Source of the DNA: Eubacterium sp.
Lineage (GTDB): Bacteria; Bacillota; Clostridia; Lachnospirales; Lachnospiraceae
Reading direction: 5' to 3'
Assembly: GCA_022767895.1 (NCBI GenBank)
Contig: JALENH010000005.1
Span: 1 to 32,142 of the forward strand
DNA length: 32,142 bases
In this document: positions 9,806 through 18,149 of the stretch, piece by piece
Position numbering within the stretch: position 1 is the stretch's first letter
Layout: the number at the start of each line of letters is the position of its first letter
Translations under genes and position numbers: made by a program
Notes under the pieces: generated by a model
Seen by the model: only the letters and a program-made list of their open reading frames with translations
What the model was told of the DNA's origin: nothing
Database searches by the model: none

Positions 9806-10957
9806 ATGGATTTTAAATTAGACAAACAGCATGAGATGGCGAGACAGCTGTTCAAAGATTTTGCTGAGAACGAAGTAAGGCCACTTGCGCAGGAAACAGA
9901 TGAAACAGAAGTATTCCCTCGTGAGACTGTTGAGAAAATGATGAAACTTGGTTTCATGGGAATTGCGATTCCAAAAGAGTACGGCGGACAGGGCTGTGAT
10001 CCTCTGATGTATACGATGTGCGTTGAGGAACTTGCTAAAGTTTGCGGTACGACAAGTGTTATTGTATCTGCTCATTCTTCTCTTGGTGCAGATCCAATCA
10101 TGATGTATGGTACAGAGGAGCAGAAACAGAAATATCTTGTTCCACTGGCTAGCGGAGAGAAACTTGGTGCTTTCGGTCTGACTGAGCCGGGTGCCGGTAC
10201 CGATGCACAGGGACAGCAGACAAAAGCTGTTCTGGATGGTGACGAGTGGGTACTGAATGGTTCCAAGTGCTTTATCACCAATGGTAAAGAGGCAGATATT
10301 TACATTATCATCGCCGTTACCGGTATCATTGAGAAACGAGGCAGAAAAGTAAAAGAGATTTCTGCATTTATTGTAGAGAAAGATACACCGGGATTCACCT
10401 TCGGAACAAAAGAGAAGAAGATGGGTATCCGTGGTTCTTCCACATACGAGCTGATCTTCGAGGACTGCCGTATTCCAAAAGAGAACCTTCTTGGTGCACA
10501 GGGCAAAGGTTTCGGTATTGCCATGCACACACTGGATGGTGGACGTATCGGTATTGCTGCACAGGCTCTTGGTCTTGCTGAGGGTGCTCTGCAGGCAACC
10601 ATTGATTATGTCAAAGAAAGAAAACAGTTTGGCCGTTCCATTGCACAGTTCCAGAACACCCAGTTCCAGCTGGCTGATATGGCAACAAAGGTGGAGGCTG
10701 CCAAGATGCTTGTATATCGTGCTGCTATGGCAAAGGCTACTCAGAAGGTATACAGCGTAGAGGCTGCTATGGCAAAATTGTATGCTGCTGAGGTTGCTAT
10801 GGAAGTGACGACAAAGGCAGTTCAGTTACACGGTGGTTATGGCTACATTAGAGAATATGACGTTGAGCGTATGATGCGTGATGCAAAAATCACAGAGATC
10901 TACGAAGGAACATCAGAAGTTCAGCGCATGGTTATCTCTGGCAGCTTATTGAAATAG
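9806..10957 (+). CDS. bcd: Butyryl-CoA dehydrogenase (acyl-CoA dehydrogenase family)
   Basis: An FAD enzyme that reduces crotonyl-CoA to butyryl-CoA, in clostridia as a complex with EtfAB that bifurcates electrons from NADH to crotonyl-CoA and ferredoxin. It has 383 residues, normal for the family. FGLTEPGAGTDAQG is the flavin and substrate loop, and the catalytic base is E367 in TEIYEGTSEVQ. QLHGGYGYIREYDVERMMRDAKI is typical of short-chain dehydrogenases. AAAGGAG (9788-9794) precedes ATG 9806. An ATG at 9798 is out of frame. Its stop codon overlaps the ribosome site of etfB, so the three subunits are made together. Confidence 0.96.
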   Translation: MDFKLDKQHEMARQLFKDFAENEVRPLAQETDETEVFPRETVEKMMKLGFMGIAIPKEYGGQGCDPLMYTMCVEELAKVCGTTSVIVSAHSSLGADPIMMYGTEEQKQKYLVPLASGEKLGAFGLTEPGAGTDAQGQQTKAVLDGDEWVLNGSKCFITNGKEADIYIIIAVTGIIEKRGRKVKEISAFIVEKDTPGFTFGTKEKKMGIRGSSTYELIFEDCRIPKENLLGAQGKGFGIAMHTLDGGRIGIAAQALGLAEGALQATIDYVKERKQFGRSIAQFQNTQFQLADMATKVEAAKMLVYRAAMAKATQKVYSVEAAMAKLYAAEVAMEVTTKAVQLHGGYGYIREYDVERMMRDAKITEIYEGTSEVQRMVISGSLLK

Positions 10958-10968
10958 GAGGTGCTCTC

Positions 10969-11751
10969 GTGAAAATAGTAGTATGTATTAAACAGGTGCC
11001 GGATACAAAGGGCGGCGTAGTATTTAACCCGGATGGCACATTGAACAGAGGTGCAATGCTTACAATCATGAATCCGGATGATAAAGCCGGTCTGGAAGCT
11101 GCACTGAGAATAAAAGAAGAAACAGGTGCTGAAGTTACCGTACTTACCATGGGTCTTCCAAAGGCTGAGGAAGTACTTCGTGAGGCTATGGCAATGGGTG
11201 CTGACAACGGAATCCTTGTAACAGACCGTGTACTTGGTGGTGCCGATACATGGGCTACCTCCACAACGATTGCCGGTGCTTTGAGAAACATTGATTATGA
11301 TCTGATTATCACTGGTCGTCAGGCTATCGATGGTGATACTGCACAGGTAGGACCTCAGATTTCTGAGCATTTGAATATTCCTGTTATTTCCTATGCACAG
11401 GATATTAAAATCGAAGGTGACAGCGTTGTAGTACAGCGTCAGTATGAAGACAGATATCATGTTGTAAAGGCTAAAATGCCATGTCTGATCACCGCTCTTT
11501 CTGAGTTGAATGAGCCACGTTATATGACTCCGGGCGGAATCATGGATGCATTCGACAAAGAGATTACGGTATGGGGACGTGCAGACTTAAAGGATGTAGA
11601 TGATGCTAACCTTGGTCTGAAAGGTTCTCCGACAAAGATTGCTAAGGCTTCTGACAAAGTTCGTAAGGGTGCCGGTGAAGTGGTGACTCTTGACCCAACA
11701 GAAGCTGCACAGTATATTGTTGATAAGTTCAAAGAGAAACATGTAATCTAA
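10969..11751 (+). CDS. etfB: Electron transfer flavoprotein beta subunit
   Basis: The smaller Etf subunit. In butyrate-forming clostridia it carries the bifurcating FAD that takes electrons from NADH. The 260 residues show the family start KIVVCIKQVPDT and the conserved TGRQAIDGDTAQVGPQ, with ELNEPRYMTPGGIMDAF near the C-terminus. The start is GTG 10969. AGGAGG (10956-10961) overlaps the bcd stop, with seven bases of spacing. Its place directly after bcd and before etfA supports a Bcd-Etf complex rather than a respiratory Etf. Confidence 0.95.
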   Translation: MKIVVCIKQVPDTKGGVVFNPDGTLNRGAMLTIMNPDDKAGLEAALRIKEETGAEVTVLTMGLPKAEEVLREAMAMGADNGILVTDRVLGGADTWATSTTIAGALRNIDYDLIITGRQAIDGDTAQVGPQISEHLNIPVISYAQDIKIEGDSVVVQRQYEDRYHVVKAKMPCLITALSELNEPRYMTPGGIMDAFDKEITVWGRADLKDVDDANLGLKGSPTKIAKASDKVRKGAGEVVTLDPTEAAQYIVDKFKEKHVI

Positions 11752-11770
11752 TAATTATAAAGGAAAAGTG

Positions 11771-12817
11771 GTGAAAAATATGAGTTTAGAAGAATATAAA
11801 GGTGTATACGTCTTTGCACAGCAGGTTGACGGAGAGGTCAGCAGCATTGCATTTGAACTGCTTGGCAAAGCAAAAGATCTGGCAAAAGATCTGAACACAG
11901 ATGTTACCGCAGTTGTTCTTGGTTCCGGCATCAAGGGCCTTGCTGATTCTTTGGCTGAGTACGGTGCCGACAAGGTGATCGTTGTGGATGATCCGGAGCT
12001 TGAAGTATATCGTACAGAGCCATATGCTCACGCCCTGGCATCTGTCATCAATGAGTACAAGCCGGAGATTATGTTGGTTGGTGCTACGGCAATCGGTCGT
12101 GACCTTGGCCCTCGTGTTTCAGCACGTGTGGCAACTGGTCTGACAGCAGACTGTACCGTTCTCGAGATTGGTGATTTTACGGATTCCATGACGAAGGAAA
12201 CCATACCGAATCAGTTGCTGATGACTCGTCCTGCATTCGGTGGTAACACAATTGCCACTATTGCATGTCCGTACAACCGCCCACAGATGGCTACGGTACG
12301 TGCCGGCGTTATGCAGAAGATTGATCCGGTCAAGGGTGCGAAAGCAGAAGTGATTGAGTACAATCCTGGCTTTACTCCGGACAACAAATATGTCGAGATT
12401 CTGGAAGTTGTTAAGTCTGTAGCCGATACAGTGGATATTGCAGACGCTAAGATTCTGGTATCTGGCGGTCGTGGTGTTGGAAGTGAAGAGAACTTCAAAC
12501 TTCTTCAGGATTTAGCAGATGTTCTTGGCGGAACCGTAAGCTGTTCCCGTGCGGTAGTAGAGAATGGCTGGTTGCCTGTTGAGCGTCAGGTAGGACAGAC
12601 TGGTAAAACGGTTCGTCCAAATGTATACTTTGCTATCGGTATTTCCGGTGCTATCCAGCACGTAGCTGGTATGGAGGAATCCGATATCATCGTTGCCATC
12701 AACAAAGACGAGACAGCTCCTATTTTCGATGTGGCTGACTACGGAATTGTTGGAGATCTGAACAAGATTCTTCCACAGCTGACAGAGATGCTGAAAGCAG
12801 AATTGGCAGCAAAGTAA
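11771..12817 (+). CDS. etfA: Electron transfer flavoprotein alpha subunit
   Basis: The larger Etf subunit. Its C-terminal domain binds the FAD that passes electrons to Bcd. The FAD-binding region is visible as [13 protein letters not shown], the [30 protein letters not shown] stretch (split over residues about 255-290), and [37 protein letters not shown]-type sequence after it. The start is uncertain. GTG 11768, GTG 11771 and ATG 11780 share a frame. AAAGGA (11759-11764) is three, six and fifteen bases away respectively, so 11771 is preferred, although homologues often begin at the later MSLEEYKG. It is the last gene of the butyrate operon, followed by a strong terminator. Confidence 0.95.
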   Translation: MKNMSLEEYKGVYVFAQQVDGEVSSIAFELLGKAKDLAKDLNTDVTAVVLGSGIKGLADSLAEYGADKVIVVDDPELEVYRTEPYAHALASVINEYKPEIMLVGATAIGRDLGPRVSARVATGLTADCTVLEIGDFTDSMTKETIPNQLLMTRPAFGGNTIATIACPYNRPQMATVRAGVMQKIDPVKGAKAEVIEYNPGFTPDNKYVEILEVVKSVADTVDIADAKILVSGGRGVGSEENFKLLQDLADVLGGTVSCSRAVVENGWLPVERQVGQTGKTVRPNVYFAIGISGAIQHVAGMEESDIIVAINKDETAPIFDVADYGIVGDLNKILPQLTEMLKAELAAK

Positions 12818-12844
12818 GATATAGTAAGATACAGGTGAAAAACC

Positions 12845-12873
12845 TTGCAGAAAATCCCCGATAAGCTTATAAT
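12845..12873 (+). promoter_or_regulatory. Promoter of the glycan operon, set in the etfA terminator
   Basis: TTGCAG (12845-12850), a 17-base spacer and a perfect TATAAT (12868-12873). The -35 is weak (three of six). The start point would fall near 12880, in the right arm of the terminator, about 30 bases before ATG 12912. Confidence 0.55.
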
Positions 12874-12892
12874 AAACTTATCGGGGATTTTT
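12851..12892 (+). terminator. Terminator of the butyrate operon
   Basis: AAAATCCCCGATAAG (12851-12865) and CTTATCGGGGATTTT (12877-12891) form a perfect 15-bp stem whose right arm ends in a T-run. The 11-base loop contains TATAAT (12868-12873), the likely -10 box of the following gene. Confidence 0.92.
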
Positions 12893-12911
12893 CATGAATG
12901 GAGGAAAATAC

Positions 12912-14201
12912 ATGAATCCAATTGGGGTTGTGATATGCAATTTCAACAAGAAAGATTATGTGTTGGAATGCGTGCAGAGTGTTTTGGAGAGCAAGGTAGA
13001 TAATTTTGACATCTATGTCGTAGACAATGCCTCCACGGATGGCAGTGTGGAAGCGCTGGAAAAGACCTATGGTGATCAGATTACTGTTCTTGCCAACGAG
13101 GAAAATCTGGGAGGATCCGGTGGTTTTAATACGGGACTCCGCGTGGTGCGTGACAAGGGATATGAGTATTTTATGTGTCTGGATGATGACGCTCTTGTGG
13201 ATGAAAATGCCATTTTTGAACTGTTTGAGTACATGGAGGCAAATCCGGATGTGGGGATGGCCGGGTGCCGTGTTTATCACAGGCAGATGCCGGACTATAT
13301 CCAGCAGTGTGGCTTGTATATTGATTTTGACCATTATACAGCACAGACTATCGGTGCGGATCAGTTGGAGGACGGAACGCTTCCGGACGTCATTGAGTGT
13401 GATACCGTGGCCACCTGTGCCGTGATGGTGCGTGGTTCTGTGATTCGGGAGACGAATGTAGGAATTATGCCGGAGGATAATTTTATCTACTGGGATGATA
13501 TGGAATGGGGCCATCGGATTCATCTGGCAGGTTATCGTGTGGTGACACTGGCGGCGGCAAAAGCATTGCACCAGATGGGAGCTAATACAAAGCGTCCTAA
13601 CACATTTATCAACTACTATATGTGGCGCAATCGCACGAACTTTTTCATGCGCTATACGCCGGAGGAAAAAATGGATGAAATGAGCGCACAGGTGCTGGGA
13701 GCTATCTTTGATTCCATGTATGAGAGCATGTTTCGGGAGGAACATAATGTGATGCAGACGATTTCCTATGCCTATCAGGATGCTTTGGCAGGAGTGAGAG
13801 GAAAAGCAGAGGAGTACAAAATTCTTCTCAATGATGCCAATGATGATAAGCTGATTGCTTTCATGAAGGAGAAAAAAAGTTTTTGCATCATTCCTGGAAA
13901 TCAGGAGGAAGAATACATTTATCTCAGAAACTTCCTGCAAAGCGTTAATCCGGATCTTGTGGAGATGGCGGAGGAAGAGGCAGAAGTTGTTTTCCGTCTC
14001 TGTCCGTACATTTTTCAGGTGGGAGATTTGTCCCGGAAAGAGATCTATATTGATGGGGACCGGAATTGTATCCTTACAGAAGATGATGCAGAAGTCTGCC
14101 GGAATTACCAATATAGCAAACTGCTTTTCATTTACCTGAATCAGGGAGTATTTTTAGCGGCAGCACGCCGAATGAGAGAAGAGGGAGGTTACCATGAATA
14201 A
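12912..14201 (+). CDS. Family 2 glycosyltransferase
   Basis: A predicted cytoplasmic glycosyltransferase of 429 residues that adds a sugar from a nucleotide donor to a surface glycan or lipid-linked acceptor. The GT-A fold begins at once (GVVICNFNKKDYVLECVQS). NASTDGSVEAL and NLGGSGGFNTGL follow, then the metal-binding CLDDDALVD near residue 95. WDDMEWGHRIHLAGY carries the likely catalytic acid region. This resembles rhamnosyl- and galactofuranosyltransferases. A further 120 residues at the C-terminus have no recognised domain. ATG 12894 in the same frame lies before the ribosome site GGAGG (12900-12904), so 12912 is the start. The end overlaps the next gene by eight bases. Donor and acceptor are unknown. 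Confidence 0.88.
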   Translation: MNPIGVVICNFNKKDYVLECVQSVLESKVDNFDIYVVDNASTDGSVEALEKTYGDQITVLANEENLGGSGGFNTGLRVVRDKGYEYFMCLDDDALVDENAIFELFEYMEANPDVGMAGCRVYHRQMPDYIQQCGLYIDFDHYTAQTIGADQLEDGTLPDVIECDTVATCAVMVRGSVIRETNVGIMPEDNFIYWDDMEWGHRIHLAGYRVVTLAAAKALHQMGANTKRPNTFINYYMWRNRTNFFMRYTPEEKMDEMSAQVLGAIFDSMYESMFREEHNVMQTISYAYQDALAGVRGKAEEYKILLNDANDDKLIAFMKEKKSFCIIPGNQEEEYIYLRNFLQSVNPDLVEMAEEEAEVVFRLCPYIFQVGDLSRKEIYIDGDRNCILTEDDAEVCRNYQYSKLLFIYLNQGVFLAAARRMREEGGYHE

Positions 14202-15027
14202 AAGAATGATGCGCTTTCCGGGAGGGAAAGCAAAAGCTGTAACATTGAGTTATGATGATTGTATCGAGGAAGATCAGGATCTGATTCATCGGATGGAAAA
14301 ATATAAAATGAAAGGAACGTTCAATCTGATTCCCGGATGGTTTGCGAAAGAGGGAACGACTTATCCGGAGGGAGAGACCTATCGCCTTGTGACAACTTCC
14401 CAGGCAAAGGAAATGTATATTCATCCTCTTGTGGAGGTTGCAAACCATGGGAATGAGCACAAGTATATGACATCTCTTACGACGGCAGAGATGGCTGAAG
14501 ATACGATTCTCTGTCGCAAAGCATTGGAGGAGTTGTTTGAGAGAAATGTTCGTGGAATGGCCTATCCCTATGGCTGGTTTAATGAGGAACTGGCCGATGT
14601 TCTGAGAATGTGCGGCATTACTTATTGCCGGACAGTGGAAAATACAAGACAGTTTGAATTGCCCGAGAACTGGCTGATGTGGAATCCGACTTGCCATCAT
14701 GATGATGAAATGTTAATGGATTTGACCGATGAATTTATTCGGATGGATTCTGTGGAACATCCCCGTCTGCTTTATGTCTGGGGCCATACCTTTGAATTTG
14801 AAAGAAATCATAACTGGGACAGAATGGATGCTTTTATGGAGAAAATTTCCGGCAGGGAGGATATCTGGTATGCTACCAACGGAGAGATTTATGATTATGT
14901 AAAAGCCTATGAGAGTCTGGAGTTTTCTGCGGATGGAAAAAGAATTTACAATCCCACAAAAATACCTGTGTGGATGGAGATTGATGGAACTTGTTATGAG
15001 GTGAGGGACGAGCTTGTTTTAGCCTGA
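14194..15027 (+). CDS. Polysaccharide deacetylase (NodB/CE4-like)
   Basis: A predicted metal-dependent deacetylase of 277 residues acting on an N- or O-acetylated glycan. The first NodB motif is LSYDDC (D21, D22), the second is HGNEH (H85, H89), supplying the metal site, and YPYGWFNEELADVL is the third. VWGHTFEFERN carries the late conserved histidine. No signal peptide or membrane helix is present, so it would act inside the cell on a precursor, or be exported by another route. GGGAGG (14183-14188) precedes ATG 14194. The overlap with the glycosyltransferase implies translational coupling and a shared substrate. Confidence 0.87.
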   Translation: MNKRMMRFPGGKAKAVTLSYDDCIEEDQDLIHRMEKYKMKGTFNLIPGWFAKEGTTYPEGETYRLVTTSQAKEMYIHPLVEVANHGNEHKYMTSLTTAEMAEDTILCRKALEELFERNVRGMAYPYGWFNEELADVLRMCGITYCRTVENTRQFELPENWLMWNPTCHHDDEMLMDLTDEFIRMDSVEHPRLLYVWGHTFEFERNHNWDRMDAFMEKISGREDIWYATNGEIYDYVKAYESLEFSADGKRIYNPTKIPVWMEIDGTCYEVRDELVLA

Positions 15028-15048
15028 TATCTCAGAAAGGATGAATGT

Positions 15049-16026
15049 ATGAAGAAAAGAACATTTTTTTTGTGTATGTTAATGTCATTGTTTGTTGTGG
15101 GTCTCGGTTTTTCCGCTATCCGGTCGGAGGCGGCTACTCCGGTGGAAAAGTGGGGACGCCTGAAAGTGTCCGGCAGGAACATTGTCAGTGAAAATGGAAA
15201 AAAAGTTCAATTAAAAGGAGCCAGTACCCATGGAATTGCCTGGTTTCCCCAGTATGTGAACAAATCCTGTTTCCAGAGTTTCAAGAAGATGGGGGTCAAT
15301 ACGATTCGTCTTGCACTGTACAGCGATCCCGGTGCCGGATATTCCAAAAGCCTTTATCAAAAAGTGGATGAGGGAATCCGCTATGCCACAGAGCTTGGTA
15401 TGTATGTTATTTTGGATTGGCATATTCTGAATGATGGAAATCCGAAGACCCACCAGAAAGAAGCCTTGAAATTCTTTACAAGATATGCAAAAAAATATGG
15501 AAAACAGAAAAATATTTTGTATGAAATCTGCAATGAGCCAAATGGTGATGTTACGTGGAAGAGGGACATCAAGCCGTATGCCAATAAAGTAATCACAAGA
15601 ATTCGGAAATATGATAAGAAGAATATTGTTGTGGTGGGAACACCAACATGGTCACAGGATGTGGACATTGTGGCAGGAAGTCCTTTGAAGCAGAAAAATG
15701 TGGTGTATGCCCTGCATTTTTATGCGGCAACTCATACCGACTTTTTACGTGACAAAGTAAGGAAGGCGTATGAGGCCGGACTCCCCATGCTTGTCTCGGA
15801 ATTTAGTATTTGTGATGCTTCCGGTAATGGTGGTATTGATAAAAAAAGTGCAACGAAATGGATGAATTTACTTAAGAAATATAAAATTGGCTACGTTGCC
15901 TGGAATATTTCCAATAAAAATGAAACCTCTGCGTTAATTAAAGCCAGTTGTCAGAAAACCGGCAGTATTACGAAGAGTAATCTTTCAAAATCCGGAAAAT
16001 GGATTGCGAAATGGTGGAAAAAATAA
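15049..16026 (+). CDS. Secreted family 5 glycoside hydrolase (endoglucanase-like)
   Basis: A secreted beta-glucanase of 325 residues with a retaining GH5 catalytic domain. Residues 1-28 are a signal peptide (MKKR, a hydrophobic core, cleavage after SEA). LKGASTHGIAWFP and MGVNTIRLALYS start the barrel. VILDWHILNDGNP follows. The acid/base is E163 (YEICNEPNG) and the nucleophile E251 (LVSEFSICD). AWNISNKNETSALI is typical of the subfamily that includes clostridial cellulases (GH5_2). There is no cellulose-binding module, dockerin or wall anchor. AGAAAGG (15034-15040) precedes the ATG. It lies among genes of glycan synthesis, so it may trim the cell's own exported beta-glucan instead of feeding on cellulose. 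Confidence 0.92.
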   Translation: MKKRTFFLCMLMSLFVVGLGFSAIRSEAATPVEKWGRLKVSGRNIVSENGKKVQLKGASTHGIAWFPQYVNKSCFQSFKKMGVNTIRLALYSDPGAGYSKSLYQKVDEGIRYATELGMYVILDWHILNDGNPKTHQKEALKFFTRYAKKYGKQKNILYEICNEPNGDVTWKRDIKPYANKVITRIRKYDKKNIVVVGTPTWSQDVDIVAGSPLKQKNVVYALHFYAATHTDFLRDKVRKAYEAGLPMLVSEFSICDASGNGGIDKKSATKWMNLLKKYKIGYVAWNISNKNETSALIKASCQKTGSITKSNLSKSGKWIAKWWKK

Positions 16027-16042
16027 GGTGGAGGAAATGTAA

Positions 16043-17026
16043 GTGAATGCCAGAACATATGTGAATCAAATTCTAAAAAAGGGGAATAAGAATCTTCGCG
16101 TGGCCTTTCTGGGGGGCTCTCTCACGAAAGGTGAGTTGGTAAAGAAGGAAAAATGTTTTGTTTCTCTTTTTGAAAAAAAACTTCCGGAAGTACTGGGAGA
16201 GGAATGGGAAACAACTATCCTTCGTTATGGTGAGTCTGGCACTATGTCTGCCAACGGTTTGTTCAAGGTGAGGGATTTGGTGAGTAAAAAGCCGGATCTT
16301 GTTTTTCTGGATTATGCCATGAATGACACAGGAGATCGTTATCTCTGGGAAGCGACAGAGGGAATCTGTTATCAGCTTCTGGAGGCAGGGATTGGCGTGG
16401 TTGTTCTTTTGTTCTGTAACGATCAGGGACTTTGTACACGGGGTGCAATGGAGCGGGTGGCAGCACATTATCATTTCCCTGTGTATGATATTGGTGCAAA
16501 AATAATTATGCGAATGAAAGAAGGTAGTCTGACATGGCAGGAATATGGCCAGGATTATGTGCATCCTACAGTATATGGTCATGAGCTGATTGCAGATTAT
16601 CTGCTTCAGTTATTCCAGACAGGTGATGGAGAAGAAAATAGTTTCGAGATGAGGGAATTACCGGATGATTCTGCCTTCGAGGGTGCTTTCCGAAAAAGCG
16701 TGGTTTTGGATTTGTCGGAGAAAATGAAAAAGGCAGAACCGGGTGATATCATTTTCGATGAAGAGATTTCTTTTAAAATGCTTCTCATGGAATTTTGGCA
16801 GGACAGTGTGCCAAATGATGCCAGTGTGCTGATTTCCCTGAATGGGAAGAAAATTGCTTCAGCAGATGCCTATGCCAGCATGGCATGGGGAAATCCCGTC
16901 TGTCGTTATATCGGGGGAGATGGAATGTTGGAAAAATATCAGCTGACAGTGTCTCTGGGAAAGAGTGCACCGCCAGCCGGATGGGATTATTCGATGTTTC
17001 GATTTCGGTTTATGGTGGGGAAGTAG
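16043..17026 (+). CDS. SGNH/GDSL-type hydrolase with extra C-terminal domain
   Basis: A predicted esterase of 327 residues, likely removing or adding acyl groups on a carbohydrate. The nucleophile block is FLGGSLTKG (S26), the oxyanion asparagine N94 is in LDYAMNDTGDRY, and the catalytic pair D171 and H174 is in DYVHPTVYGH. The first 200 residues hold the SGNH fold. Residues about 205-327 look like a beta-rich domain (DIIFDEEISFKMLLMEFW; VLISLNGKKIASADAY). No signal peptide is seen. GTG 16043 is the start, with GGAGG (16030-16034) eight bases upstream, 16 bases after the GH5 gene. The gene ends three bases from the converging lysR-type gene with no terminator between them. Confidence 0.87.
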   Translation: MNARTYVNQILKKGNKNLRVAFLGGSLTKGELVKKEKCFVSLFEKKLPEVLGEEWETTILRYGESGTMSANGLFKVRDLVSKKPDLVFLDYAMNDTGDRYLWEATEGICYQLLEAGIGVVVLLFCNDQGLCTRGAMERVAAHYHFPVYDIGAKIIMRMKEGSLTWQEYGQDYVHPTVYGHELIADYLLQLFQTGDGEENSFEMRELPDDSAFEGAFRKSVVLDLSEKMKKAEPGDIIFDEEISFKMLLMEFWQDSVPNDASVLISLNGKKIASADAYASMAWGNPVCRYIGGDGMLEKYQLTVSLGKSAPPAGWDYSMFRFRFMVGK

Positions 17027-17029
17027 GAG

Positions 17030-18010
17030 TCAGAACTTCCATGTTCCCTGTCCGATTAATTGTTTGAGAAGATTTATATAGGTTGGGGCCGTCTGTGTCA
17101 GAAAATGTTTTTTGCTGTAGGCGACCACAATCTTTTTTTCTGTAATGCCAAAACATCCTTTTGGCTCTTTCAAACGATAATAGATTGGATGTTCTTTAAA
17201 ATTGCCGAAACGAATCAATGTATCTGGGATAATGCCCATACCAAGATTGGAATTGACCCAGTGAAACATGGTTTCAATATTGCAACACCGAAGTGTAATC
17301 TGAGGTTTCTGCTTCATATTGTGAAAAAGGTCTACGGTGATATCCGGGTCATTGTTCTTTGTGTCTAGGACAACGAAGGACTCATCCAGACAGTCACTGA
17401 GTGAAATTTCTTTGTTCTCATACAAAGCAGAGGAATCGGATGCAATATCGGAATCCATCAATTGTTGTTCCTTATGCTTGTCATTGAAAGGATTTTCTTT
17501 GCTGACAGCTAAATAGTAATGTTCCGTGGCAAGTTCTTCAACATAGAATAGTTCCGGATCGAAATCAGTTGCTTCAATACAGATATCAATCTCTCCGGAA
17601 AGAAGAAGTGCCTGAAGTTCCCGCACGTTAGCAGTGATTACGTCGACCTTTACCCCGGGAAACTGCTGGGTAAAGGCGGCAAAACTTTTCGGAAGCATAC
17701 AGGAACCCCGGAATGGTGTGGTTCCGATAGTAAGAGTTCCGGTTTTCAACTTGTTAATATCGGATATCCGGTTTTCCAGTTCCCGTTCTGTGGAAAGAAT
17801 CTTTTTTGCAGCATCATAATAAGCCTGCCCTACCGGAGTCAGCCGGATTGGTGAAGAGGAGCGGTCAAACAGTGGTGCTCCAAGCTGGGTTTCCATATTT
17901 TTTATAAGCTGGCTGATAGAAGGCTGTGTTACAAACAATTTTTTGGCTGCTTTGGAAAAACTTCCTTCCTCTGCTAACGTAATAATACATTGTATCTGTT
18001 GTGTTGTCAT
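17030..18010 (-). CDS. LysR-family transcriptional regulator
   Basis: A DNA-binding regulator of 326 residues. The N-terminal winged helix-turn-helix is clear (LAEEGSFSKAAKKLFVTQPS at about residues 12-31), followed by the linker helix and a two-lobed effector domain starting at TLTIGTTPFRGS near residue 94. NSNLGMGIIPDTL is the usual late effector-domain motif. AAGGAG at 18024-18019 precedes the start. It is divergent from the DUF4867 and beta-helix genes, with the two -35 boxes only 17 bases apart, so these are its probable targets. The inducer is unknown. Within the effector domain, residues about 185-205 are unusually polar (DKHKEQQLMDSDIASDSSA). Confidence 0.94.
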   Translation of the reverse strand: MTTQQIQCIITLAEEGSFSKAAKKLFVTQPSISQLIKNMETQLGAPLFDRSSSPIRLTPVGQAYYDAAKKILSTERELENRISDINKLKTGTLTIGTTPFRGSCMLPKSFAAFTQQFPGVKVDVITANVRELQALLLSGEIDICIEATDFDPELFYVEELATEHYYLAVSKENPFNDKHKEQQLMDSDIASDSSALYENKEISLSDCLDESFVVLDTKNNDPDITVDLFHNMKQKPQITLRCCNIETMFHWVNSNLGMGIIPDTLIRFGNFKEHPIYYRLKEPKGCFGITEKKIVVAYSKKHFLTQTAPTYINLLKQLIGQGTWKF

Positions 18011-18039
18011 ATAATCGTCTCCTTACTAAAACTATACTT

Positions 18040-18068
18040 ATTATAACAAAAATATGATGGGGTGACAA
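18040..18068 (-). promoter_or_regulatory. Promoter of the LysR gene
   Basis: On the minus strand, TTGTCA (18068-18063), a 17-base spacer and TATAAT (18045-18040), about 30 bases ahead of the start codon. Confidence 0.75.
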
Positions 18069-18085
18069 GAGGAATCTTACATTGG

Positions 18086-18114
18086 TTGACAACCCTCAAA
18101 ATTCCCGATATAAT
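18086..18114 (+). promoter_or_regulatory. Promoter of the DUF4867 and beta-helix genes
   Basis: TTGACA (18086-18091), 17 bases and TATAAT (18109-18114) are a perfect consensus. It diverges from the LysR promoter, and the 17 bases between the two -35 boxes are a natural regulator site. Confidence 0.82.
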
Positions 18115-18149
18115 TGAGAAAAAGAACTTTTTCAGGAGGTATTTTGACA

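Noticed and set aside
12867-14111. A 414-codon open frame antisense to the glycosyltransferase gene
   Set aside because: It lies fully opposite a gene with clear family motifs, has a histidine-rich, low-complexity composition and no ribosome site or recognisable domain.
17020-17035. Terminator between the SGNH gene and the converging LysR gene
   Set aside because: Only three bases separate the genes and no inverted repeat with a T-run was found near the junction.
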